A stretch of 64,000 bases of DNA from Brevundimonas sp. Root1279 (GTDB taxonomy: Bacteria > Pseudomonadota > Alphaproteobacteria > Caulobacterales > Caulobacteraceae). Where the stretch lies: contig NZ_LMEB01000007.1 of the NCBI RefSeq assembly GCF_001425945.1, positions 62,163 to 126,162 of the forward strand. Direction: 5' to 3'. The notes under the pieces are model-generated. The model did not search any database and was not told the DNA's origin. It was given only the letters and a program-made list of their open reading frames with translations. A program made the position numbers and the translations under genes. Shown here piece after piece: positions 27,730 to 34,343 of the stretch. Position 1 is the first letter of the stretch. Every line of letters begins with the position of its first letter.

Positions 27730-28469
27730 TCGAAGAGGCCGGCCAGCTGGAAGGGTTCCTTCCGCTGTCGTACCGAACGCCGAAGGAGGGCGATTATGTC
27801 CGCTTTCTCTGGCAGGCATTCGAAACGAACGTAGAGCACGGCAAATATCAGTTCGCCTTCCTCGCCTACCATATGCTCGTGATGAGCTTCGTCTACTTCA
27901 ACATCTGGCAGATCAAGCAGATCAAGCCGGAGGAGTTCGCGACCGCCTTGATCGGCTTCGGCAAGGACATGGAGAGGAGCCTCCTCGAAGCGACCAGCCC
28001 CTTCACCTTCCATGTCGTGAACGAGAGCCATGTGATGCGCTTCCTGAAGCTCATCCAGTGCGACAACGGCAAGATCGGCGCCTACACGAAGCTGGTGAAG
28101 GACCGGAACGAGACCGCCCATTCCAACGGCAATATCTTCTTCAGCACCGAGGCCGAGCTCGTCATCAAGGTCCGCGAGATCATCCGCGCCGTCACCGAAA
28201 TCCAGGGGCACAGCGAGAGCATTATCATGGAGGGCTACAGGCGCTTCCTTCTCGACTCCGCCGACCCGGAAGTCAGGGAGCACGCCGAGGTCGCAGATCA
28301 GGTCCGCGAGGTCCTTATCCACGGCAGCTACATGTCCCTCATCGATCTCGACTTCTGCGCCCAGTTTGATGTCGCCGCCTTGGCAGACAATGCGCATTTC
28401 GAGGAAATCGAAGCCCTCCACGCCGAAGTGCGGAGGCGGGTCGATGGCGACGATGCATTCGCTGCCTGA
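27726..28469 (+). CDS. HEPN-motif protein in restriction operon (possible toxin RNase)
   Basis: 247 residues, translationally coupled to the modification gene by an ATGA overlap. The sequence is mostly helical. 'KLVKDRNETAHSNGNIFF' contains R127-N-E-T-A-H132, an exact R-x4-H with the Asn after Arg that marks active HEPN ribonucleases. HEPN nucleases are known partners of type I systems, for example PrrC in the prr locus. Seen: motif and operon position. Inferred: RNase activity held in check by the restriction complex. No signal peptide or membrane helix. Confidence 0.75.
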   Translation: MIEEAGQLEGFLPLSYRTPKEGDYVRFLWQAFETNVEHGKYQFAFLAYHMLVMSFVYFNIWQIKQIKPEEFATALIGFGKDMERSLLEATSPFTFHVVNESHVMRFLKLIQCDNGKIGAYTKLVKDRNETAHSNGNIFFSTEAELVIKVREIIRAVTEIQGHSESIIMEGYRRFLLDSADPEVREHAEVADQVREVLIHGSYMSLIDLDFCAQFDVAALADNAHFEEIEALHAEVRRRVDGDDAFAA

Positions 28470-28542
28470 CCGCCGGAAACACTAAACGACAGGGCGTGAT
28501 AGCCCTGACCCAATTCCAAAGAAGGTCTAACGGAGCGAGCTT

Positions 28543-29208
28543 GTGGCAACGCTATTTCAGGGGCTCGGCTTCAACGTCCACGGTTACGACTATGGTCGGA
28601 GCCTGATGGTTCTCGAAGACACCCTGGCCGAGGCGGAGCGCGGGCTTTCTGACAAGCGTGAGCGAATTGTCGCTGAAGCCGCTGAGTACGAGGCGGGCGG
28701 GAAGAGAATCGGCGAATGGGCTGACGACGGGCGGAAGATTTGGGACCAGTCTGATGCCTACAGCTTTGATCTGGAACTCATCGACGAGGGTCTCGCCAAC
28801 ATCCGCAAAGCCTTCGTGATCGCGCTATATCATTCGTGGGAGCGGATGGTCGGTCAGTGGGCCGAAGTCGGAGCCAGGGCCGATCACGCGGAGCTACGGG
28901 GAGGGGTCGAGAAAAAAGGGGTCACCCCGCACGCGCGGCTGAACGCGGTCAGAGACCTGAACAACGCCCTCAAGCACAACAGCCGCCAGTATGGCGCCGA
29001 TCTGCTGGACTCATGGCCCGAACTAACGCCTGAAGGGTTTGCCCTGCCCGACGGCTACCGGAATGGAAACGGGTCGGTGGACTGGTTCTCCGTCATCACC
29101 ATCGACGACAAGCAGATGCGCGAGATTATCTCCGCCCTCAGAGCTTCCGGGCCGGAAGCGTTCCCCCGCACGGCGGAACCGGTCGTGCAGGAGACGGGGC
29201 AGGCCTAA
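28543..29208 (+). CDS. HEPN-like hypothetical protein in defence block
   Basis: 221 residues from a GTG with CGGAG upstream, 73 bp after the previous gene. A helical centre (about 75-150) ends in 'LNAVRDLNNALKHNSRQYG', which resembles the C-terminal helix of non-catalytic HEPN-like proteins ('N-x-LKHN'); the arginine-to-histidine spacing (R137 to H145) is too long for the catalytic R-x4-6-H. I do not recognise a named family. Last rightward gene of the defence block; it converges on the leftward island genes with 14 bp between stops. Confidence 0.65.
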   Translation: MATLFQGLGFNVHGYDYGRSLMVLEDTLAEAERGLSDKRERIVAEAAEYEAGGKRIGEWADDGRKIWDQSDAYSFDLELIDEGLANIRKAFVIALYHSWERMVGQWAEVGARADHAELRGGVEKKGVTPHARLNAVRDLNNALKHNSRQYGADLLDSWPELTPEGFALPDGYRNGNGSVDWFSVITIDDKQMREIISALRASGPEAFPRTAEPVVQETGQA

Positions 29209-29222
29209 TCGCCACGCCGGTT

Positions 29223-29684
29223 CTAGTTCACGAGATAGCCGACGGATTCCAGGCGGCGCTTCGCGGCCTCCACCACCTCGGGTGCAAACTCATCAGGATG
29301 CCGAATGACAATGGCCTCCCCGGAGAGGTCAAGCATTTCACGATCCTGGAGCATCTGGAAGCCCTCCGTCACCTGATTGCTGGTCGCCCAGCCCGCAAGT
29401 GTCGCGACCACGCCGTCCTTGAGCGCCTTGGGCCGCGTCCGTCCAAGTCGCGTTGTCTTGCCCCTCTCTTCGGTCAGGACATATTCGAAGGCCTGCACCA
29501 TGCTCCAGAAGTCATGGTCAATGCTGCCCGGCTCGCATTCCGGGTGCAGCGAGATCAGCCGTCTGAAAGCCGCCTCTTCGACTTTGGGATATCCGAGGCG
29601 CTTTGCGTTCTGGATCAGTCTCTCCAGCCCCTTCTTGTCGTCGGTCCCGTTCACGTAGGCCAAGGCGGTTTCTTCGCGTGTCAT
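29223..29684 (-). CDS. Conserved hypothetical protein of integrated elements
   Basis: 153 residues from the ATG at 29684, with CAGGAA upstream; the longer open frame runs into the next gene. Features: 'IDHDFWSMVQAFEYVLTEERGKTTRLGRTR' (quoted as DFWSMVQAFEYVLTEERGK) followed by a C-terminal helical domain with 'EVVEAAKRRLESVGYLV'. From memory, similar proteins occur near phage and element genes in alphaproteobacteria, without a known function. Same strand as, and 31 bp after, the small HTH gene, so probably under the dyad-containing promoter. Confidence 0.72.
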   Translation of the reverse strand: MTREETALAYVNGTDDKKGLERLIQNAKRLGYPKVEEAAFRRLISLHPECEPGSIDHDFWSMVQAFEYVLTEERGKTTRLGRTRPKALKDGVVATLAGWATSNQVTEGFQMLQDREMLDLSGEAIVIRHPDEFAPEVVEAAKRRLESVGYLVN

Positions 29685-29715
29685 GGTGATCGTTCCTGTC
29701 GGTTGAAGTTGGGGT

Positions 29716-30021
29716 TCAGGCGAGGGGCTGTTTCTCGCGATCGGGGCCGCCCTCTTTCTCCCATGCGCCGTAGCGGTAGGTTGCGGCGCCGTAGGAAATG
29801 CCCATCGCCTCGGATACCGCGTAACGGGTCTTCCCCGCATCGAAGAGCCGGTAGCAGACCTCCACACCCCGGGGGGTGAGTTTGCCGTCGGGCAGCTTGT
29901 TGCGGGCGTCTTTCGGATCGGGCGTGGCCTGACTGGTTTGGACGAGGGCCTTAAGACGATCCAGCTGCGTCTGAATGCTGGCGATCAGCGCGATGGCCGG
30001 CGCGGGGTCGTATTGGGTCAT
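29716..30021 (-). CDS. Small helix-turn-helix protein, probable autoregulator
   Basis: 101 residues. An N-terminal helical part (1-35) is followed by 'LTPRGVEVCYRLFDAGKTRY' and 'AVSEAMGISYGAATYRYGAW' (about 48-87), a resolvase/invertase-like HTH. AAGGAG lies 7-8 bp before the ATG. A 42-bp nested dyad starts 11 bp upstream of the start codon and is the natural candidate for its own operator. It probably controls itself and the downstream hypothetical gene. Confidence 0.75.
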   Translation of the reverse strand: MTQYDPAPAIALIASIQTQLDRLKALVQTSQATPDPKDARNKLPDGKLTPRGVEVCYRLFDAGKTRYAVSEAMGISYGAATYRYGAWEKEGGPDREKQPLA

Positions 30022-30031
30022 GAAGCTGCTC

Positions 30032-30073
30032 CTTGGGTAGAGGTGTGCCTATATAGGCTACCCTCTACCCAAG
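30032..30073 (-). promoter_or_regulatory. 42-bp nested dyad with central TATATA: operator/promoter
   Basis: CTTGGGTAGAGG (30032-30043) mirrors CCTCTACCCAAG (30062-30073), and between them GCCTATATAGGC (30047-30058) is itself a perfect palindrome on the same centre; only three base pairs per half break the symmetry. On the minus strand TTGCGT and the central TATATA are 18 bp apart and could be -35 and -10. The end of the dyad touches the Shine-Dalgarno AAGGAG of the HTH gene. Confidence 0.75.
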
Positions 30074-30178
30074 ACGCAAGGCGTATGTGTAGATATTTAC
30101 CTAACGTGACTCGCGGACAGGGCATGAAGGTCGCGGAGCGACCAAAGTCCCGTGGGGCGCGGCGTGTGTCTCAACTGG

Positions 30179-30562
30179 CTACTTCGAGCCTGCTGCCTTC
30201 TTCCTCACCGTTCCGCTGGAGGTCGGGCCGCCGGGGCGAGGGGGTCTCGGGGCATCGTGCGGGTCTTCGACATGCATATCGGGTCCAGAGGGGCGGCGAC
30301 GGCGCGTTTTCCACGACTGGCCGATGACCCCATCGACTTCCTCAATAACGCAGCGTCCAAACTCACTCGCTTCGTCGAACACGCCGCTTTCCGGCGTCGC
30401 GTCCAGACGCCATTCCGAGCTGAGATAAGCGGCCCGGTCACGCCCGATAGATCCTTCGATGAAACCTCTCGCGAACCAGAGCGCGTCATGATCAGACGGG
30501 GCCGTAAAAGGCTGCGGCATTGGAACGCCGAAAGTGATGATGGATAGAACGTATTGCTTCAT
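30179..30562 (-). CDS. Small hypothetical protein of the island
   Basis: 127 residues. The front 'MKQYVLSIITFGVPMPQPF' and 'ALWFARGFIEGSIGRDRAA' look protein-like, and AGGAGTTCGACA precedes the ATG. The C-terminal third is Pro/Arg/Ser-rich and could be out-of-frame translation after loss of an earlier stop. No family recognised. It lies upstream of the HTH gene on the same strand, separated by the dyad region. Confidence 0.55.
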   Translation of the reverse strand: MKQYVLSIITFGVPMPQPFTAPSDHDALWFARGFIEGSIGRDRAAYLSSEWRLDATPESGVFDEASEFGRCVIEEVDGVIGQSWKTRRRRPSGPDMHVEDPHDAPRPPRPGGPTSSGTVRKKAAGSK

Positions 30563-30928
30563 TGTCGAACTCCTGTTGTCCGACGTTGATAGTTTTTCGA
30601 TCCGTCTTTGAACAATGGGAAATATATCTTCGCGATAATCTGTCGCGTATTACATTTACTGTGATTATTTATTTAGGCACACTTGAACATTGGGGGTCGG
30701 ATCGCGAATCCAGCCTCCAATGCTCTAGCGTGCTCTTCACTGGTGATCAGCCAGTTCCCGTGCCCATTTCGGCTTTTACCCATGTCGGGCCGGGGCTGTG
30801 CGCGGTGGGGCCACGCTTCTCCCGTATGTCGTCAGACGGCTATGGACACGGCCACCACCGACAAACCCTGCGCCCCGTCGTACGCCGGGGCCGACCGCAG
30901 GGGTTTCGTCAAAATCTTGAGTCGTTGG
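30563..30928. other. AT-rich non-coding stretch inside the island
   Basis: No credible gene. The part from about 30580 to 30700 is the most AT-rich segment of the window (for example GTGATTATTTATTTAGG). Open frames across it have unnatural composition. It presumably holds the promoter of the leftward gene ending at 30179; foreign promoter or replication-related DNA are alternatives. Confidence 0.5.
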
Positions 30929-31540
30929 TCAGAGTTTCAGAAGTTCGAGGTGCGTGATGATGTCCGCTGTGATGCTTTGCTTGACCACGTAGTGGGCAGC
31001 TCGCCTCCAGTCGCTTGAAAGAGGTTGGAGGTCGAAAGTCGGGGTCGCGTCTCGACGCCTGATGAGAGGCCTTGTCGGGCGAGCCAGGATGGAAACTTCG
31101 GTCGGAAAGAGGAACTGGCGCATTTCCGCCGGGAGGCCCGCTGGATAAGTCAGCGCCTTCAGGCCGCCCGCTCCCTCGGTGCAGTCCCGCCCGAAGCGCG
31201 ACCTGAGAAAGCCGCGATAGCGGGGTTCTTCATCGGGCCGCAGACGGACGAAATAGTGAAGGTGGGGATCGAGCGATCCTGCCCGGTCGTAGCGTTCTGC
31301 CACACCAACCAAAAACGGCAGGTGATCGGCCTTGAGGGTGGAGCGGTTGGGTAGATGAGAGCGGTCGTACCCGTAGGTGCGGAGGACCACCGCCAAGGGC
31401 TTCAGCAACTCGCGGTGGAGATCGATTTTCGACCGCCCGACTAGGCCCAACTTCAACGTTCCAAAGTGTGTGACCCCATTTGTCTCTGCGAGGTCATAGA
31501 GAGCGTCGGCGATTGCGGCACGTCGATATTTTGAGGGCAA
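30929..31540 (-). CDS. Hypothetical protein with HUH-like motifs (possible replication protein)
   Basis: 203 residues from a TTG; the start is unsure because no ribosome site is visible. 'LDPHLHYFVRL' holds an H93-hydrophobic-H95 pair and 'AAHYVVKQ' near the C-terminus holds Y184-x2-K187, the order of histidine pair then catalytic tyrosine found in HUH endonucleases (Rep, relaxase or Y1 transposase). No full domain can be confirmed by eye. It sits beside a hairpin-rich non-coding region. Integrase and this gene share the minus strand. Confidence 0.55.
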   Translation of the reverse strand: MPSKYRRAAIADALYDLAETNGVTHFGTLKLGLVGRSKIDLHRELLKPLAVVLRTYGYDRSHLPNRSTLKADHLPFLVGVAERYDRAGSLDPHLHYFVRLRPDEEPRYRGFLRSRFGRDCTEGAGGLKALTYPAGLPAEMRQFLFPTEVSILARPTRPLIRRRDATPTFDLQPLSSDWRRAAHYVVKQSITADIITHLELLKL

Positions 31541-31987
31541 GAGGGGTCAGTCCGGGGCGCGTCTCGCGTTGTTTTCTGGAGCGCATATTGTAGCGCGAGC
31601 TGCGTTAAATCGTAAGCGAGAACGCCCTTATAGGGAGCCGTTCCGAACGCGGCGGACTACGGAGAAGCGTTGATTGTCTCGCCCACTACCGATGACCAAC
31701 GTCACTTCCGATCCCGGACCGTCGCCGGCCATTAGGATTTGTCAGGTTGACCATTCAGGTTCGCAATCTGGTCAGCTTCACCAATCCCTTGCCATGACAG
31801 GGTTTGGGCCGGACGCGCCGGATCAAGGTGCATCTGTATAAGGGCTAACCAAACAGCTGGAGCCGATTATTGTTAGGTTTCATCAGGTAGATTTCGACCC
31901 GCGAATATAAGGCCCCAAACCTTATACCCCCGAATGAACAGGGCCCCCCGGTCCATTAAGCGGTCGAAATCTCTAAGACTTCCGATT
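31541..31987. other. Hairpin-rich non-coding region between HUH-like gene and integrase
   Basis: About 450 bp without a gene. It contains two nested inverted repeats near its right end (see 31889-31972) and AT-rich patches. Possible roles are the integrase terminator, a replication origin for the HUH-like protein, or remnants of a lost gene; none can be decided by eye. Confidence 0.5.
31889..31972. repeat. Nested inverted repeats downstream of integrase
   Basis: Outer arms AGATTTCGACC (31889-31899) and GGTCGAAATCT (31962-31972) are perfect 11-bp complements. Inside them TATAAGG (31906-31912) and CCTTATA (31920-31926) form a 7-bp stem with a 7-base loop. They could act as a transcription terminator or as a structured origin. 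Confidence 0.75.
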
Positions 31988-33148
31988 TCAGCGGCCCGCT
32001 CGCATCAGTTCTGTTGCCCTCGTGATGCCGTCCTTCTGGACCGTGTGGAAGAGCGAGGCATACCCGAGGGTGGTCGAAGCTTGCGTGTGTCCGAGGCTCT
32101 TTCCGACGGTCATCAGGTCGGACCCGGTGGACAGCATGAAGCTGGCGTTCGTGCGCCGCAGATCGTGTCGCCGGTGGTGTCCAATGTCCGCGCTTTCGAG
32201 AATGCACTGCCAAGGCCGCTTTAGATCAACACGCGGCTTGGTCCCGTCCCTTCCGGGAAACAGGAAAGGCGTGTCCGGACGTTCTGATCGCATCCGGTGC
32301 AGCATTTCCACGGTCGCTGGCGCGAGCGGGAGGCGGTGAACAATCTTGGTCTTGGTGTGGCTCGACGGCTTTACCCAGAAACCTTGATCTAGGTCGAACT
32401 GGTCCCACGTCGCTTTTGTCACTTCCCGAAGCCGCGCGCCGGTGAACAGGAGGAGTCTGACGCCGTCGGCTGCGTGTTGATCGCGATAGCTGTCACAGGC
32501 GTCGAGAAGCGCGGTGACTTGGGCAGGAGAGAGGTAGTTCCACCGGCGGTCCTCCTGGAACTTCTCCACCCCTCGGCACGGGTTGTCGCTTCGCCATTCA
32601 TTCTGGATGGCAAGCGTGAACATCCGACTCAGCACGGCGCGGAGCTTGTTCGCTTGGTAACGGCTGACCTTTTCGCGAGTGTCATTGTGAATGCACCGGA
32701 TGTCGCCGACCGTGATCTCGATGACTTTCCGTCGTCCAAAGCGAGGCAGGGCGTAGCGGTCCAGCAGGCGGCGCGCGTCGCTGATCGTCTGTGCCTTCAG
32801 GCCCCGCTGCGGCCCATAGACCTCGCAGTAGTGAGTTGCGAGTTCGGATAGCGTGACCGCTTCCCGCGACCCTTTCCTGTCTCGGCTCGGGTTGCCTCCT
32901 TGATCGACAGAAACTCGATATGCTCGGGCGATCTTGCGGGCCTGCTCCACGCTCATCGCCGGATACCGACCGACGGTGAGGCGGCCTTGTTCCGAGCGGC
33001 TAGATCGGAACTGAAATACAAAGCTGCGACTTCCAGCGGGGGTCACGCGCAGGCCGAAGCCCGGCACCTCCGCGTCCCAAACAACGGAGTCGTTGGCGGC
33101 GTTATCAATGAGGGTCTTGGTCAGTCGTTGGCTGGTTCTACGGGGCAA
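31988..33148 (-). CDS. int: Tyrosine recombinase/integrase of the island
   Basis: 386 residues, P4/lambda-type integrase. The N-terminal DUF4102-like arm-binding domain (about 1-90, 'GFGLRVTPAGSRSFVFQFR', quoted as LRVTPAGSRSFVFQF), the core-binding domain (about 95-190) and the catalytic domain follow in order. Catalytic residues: R239 (GARLREV), H328 and R331 (HDLRR), H354 (GHTQ) and Y363 (LGY). The TTG start has AAGGAG 7 bp upstream. It lies 172 bp inside attR, away from the tRNA, and reads leftward. Confidence 0.95.
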   Translation of the reverse strand: MPRRTSQRLTKTLIDNAANDSVVWDAEVPGFGLRVTPAGSRSFVFQFRSSRSEQGRLTVGRYPAMSVEQARKIARAYRVSVDQGGNPSRDRKGSREAVTLSELATHYCEVYGPQRGLKAQTISDARRLLDRYALPRFGRRKVIEITVGDIRCIHNDTREKVSRYQANKLRAVLSRMFTLAIQNEWRSDNPCRGVEKFQEDRRWNYLSPAQVTALLDACDSYRDQHAADGVRLLLFTGARLREVTKATWDQFDLDQGFWVKPSSHTKTKIVHRLPLAPATVEMLHRMRSERPDTPFLFPGRDGTKPRVDLKRPWQCILESADIGHHRRHDLRRTNASFMLSTGSDLMTVGKSLGHTQASTTLGYASLFHTVQKDGITRATELMRAGR

Positions 33149-33186
33149 GTCGATCTCCTTTCCTCAGGAGCTACGGCGGGCCTTTC

Positions 33187-33206
33187 GTGGAAGCAATATG
33201 GAAGCA
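33187..33206 (+). promoter_or_regulatory. Right tandem TGGAAGCA pair, probable integrase arm sites
   Basis: TGGAAGCA octamers start at 33188 and 33198, in the same orientation and spacing as the pair at 21001-21020, with a single A/G difference between the two 20-bp blocks. They lie 39 bp upstream of the integrase start and 114 bp before attR. Confidence 0.65.
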
Positions 33207-33320
33207 AGCGAACCCGTTTTCGGCAGTTGTGCCCCGTAGGTCGTCGTGCGATCAGCCGCTACCGAACTGTATTTTCGTACCTTTCCGTCTGCCCCCGTCG
33301 AACCCCGTATATTTGACGCG

Positions 33321-33370
33321 GCATTCGTAATGCGGGGGTCAGGTGTTCGAGTCACCTAAGCGGCACCACT
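33321..33370 (+). repeat. attR: 50-bp direct repeat, tRNA-Thr 3' fragment
   Basis: Identical to 20888-20937; it contains the tRNA from the anticodon stem to the CCA but lacks the acceptor 5' strand and D-arm, so it is not a tRNA gene. Confidence 0.96.
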
Positions 33371-33382
33371 CTTTTCCTCAGT

Positions 33383-33706
33383 TCAGTTGAACACCGCATG
33401 GTACGCCCGGCGCGGGCCCGGAGGGGTCTGGGTCGGGATGAGGTGCACCGACAGCGGCGGGCCGTCGCCGCGGGCGCGCATGACGTAGTGGCCCTCGCTG
33501 AGCAGGGCGTCCCAGGGCGTCGAGAAGGTCAGGATGAAGGGCTCGGCGGCGCCGAGGCCGTTCGGTTTCAGCCGGTCGGCCGAGTCGAGGCGGACCGCGA
33601 TCGGCTGGGGGGTGGCGTCGACCAGCCAGGGATGGCCGACCTGGGACTCGAAGTCGGCCAGCGTCAGCTTCCGCGCGATGACATCCATGATTTCGTCCCC
33701 GTCCAT
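33383..33706 (-). CDS. DUF6916-like small protein
   Basis: 107 residues from the ATG at 33706 (an ATG six codons later is also possible). 'FESQVGHPWLV' and 'LTFSTPWDALLSEGHYVMRA' recall the short DUF6916 proteins found beside phage tail-collar genes; the assignment is from memory and moderate. The stop lies only 13 bp beyond attR, so this is probably the first resident gene to the right of the island. It is divergent from the GNAT gene by 48 bp. Confidence 0.68.
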   Translation of the reverse strand: MDGDEIMDVIARKLTLADFESQVGHPWLVDATPQPIAVRLDSADRLKPNGLGAAEPFILTFSTPWDALLSEGHYVMRARGDGPPLSVHLIPTQTPPGPRRAYHAVFN

Positions 33707-33754
33707 GCGACCGCCCCATGGTGCATGTCCCGGCGACGTGCGCAATCTGCGGTC

Positions 33755-34240
33755 ATGAAGCCGAGCCGTATCGACCCCGCCGAGATCGACCTACGCCCCG
33801 AGACGCCCGCCGACGCCGATGCCGTCGCCCGGATCGTCCGCGAACATTTGAGCGAGGCGCTCGCCGGCTTGCCGCCCGAGATGCGCGACGGGCCGCTGCT
33901 GGACATCCAGGTGCGCGGTCGCGAGGCCGGGCTGACCGCCTTCCCGGACCTGTTCCGGCGCGTCGCGGTCGTGGGCGGCCAGGTGGCGGGCCTGCTGCTG
34001 CTGGATCCCCGGCCCGAGACCCTGCACGTCGTCGAGATCGCCGTGGCCGGCGTCTGGCGGCGGCGCGGCCTGGCCTCAGCCCTGCTGGCTCGGGTCGTCG
34101 ACGAAGCCCGAGCGACGGGGCGGCCGGCGACGGCGTCCATATTCCCCGGCAACGCCGCCTCCCTGGCCCTGTTCGGAGCGGTCGGGTTCCAGCTTGAGAC
34201 GAGCCCGGACGCCGCCCAGGTCCGTGCACGGATAGGTTAA
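33755..34240 (+). CDS. GNAT family N-acetyltransferase
   Basis: 161 residues from the ATG at 33755. 'IDLRPETPADADAVARIVREH' (quoted as LRPETPADADAVARIV) is the N-terminal beta strand/helix, and 'VAGVWRRRGLASALLARVVDEAR' carries the acetyl-CoA-binding R-x-x-G-x-A loop near residue 104. 'NAASLALFGAVGF' closes the fold. The substrate is unknown. Such acetyltransferases recur beside tail-collar proteins, which supports a common unit with the next gene. Confidence 0.85.
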   Translation: MKPSRIDPAEIDLRPETPADADAVARIVREHLSEALAGLPPEMRDGPLLDIQVRGREAGLTAFPDLFRRVAVVGGQVAGLLLLDPRPETLHVVEIAVAGVWRRRGLASALLARVVDEARATGRPATASIFPGNAASLALFGAVGFQLETSPDAAQVRARIG

Positions 34241-34343
34241 CCGAACGTTGTTCTACATTCTTGTGGTGACGGTCGGCCGAACAGGCTAGGCAGTATGCGC
34301 GCGACATCCCGTCGCCATTGAAAGCCAACCTACGGAGACGTCG

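Larger units (their letters stand above)
20888..33370. mobile_element. Integrative genomic island in tRNA-Thr carrying restriction/defence genes
   Basis: A perfect 50-bp direct repeat bounds about 12.4 kb. Inside are a tyrosine integrase at the right end, an AlpA/excisionase-like HTH protein at the left end, and cargo comprising an Mrr-like nuclease, type I restriction-modification genes, HEPN or HEPN-like proteins, small regulators and a possible HUH protein. Base composition is visibly lower in G+C and codon use is less biased than in the flanks. No structural phage genes, conjugation genes or insertion sequences are seen. It could be a phage satellite or a small integrative element. Confidence 0.93.

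Noticed and set aside
30562..30957. 131-codon plus-strand gene in the island
   Set aside because: Crosses the AT-rich pocket and runs into the antisense of the HUH-like gene; unnatural composition and no ribosome site.
33321..33370. Second tRNA-Thr
   Set aside because: Only the anticodon stem to CCA is present; the 5' acceptor strand and D-arm are missing, so it is the att duplicate.
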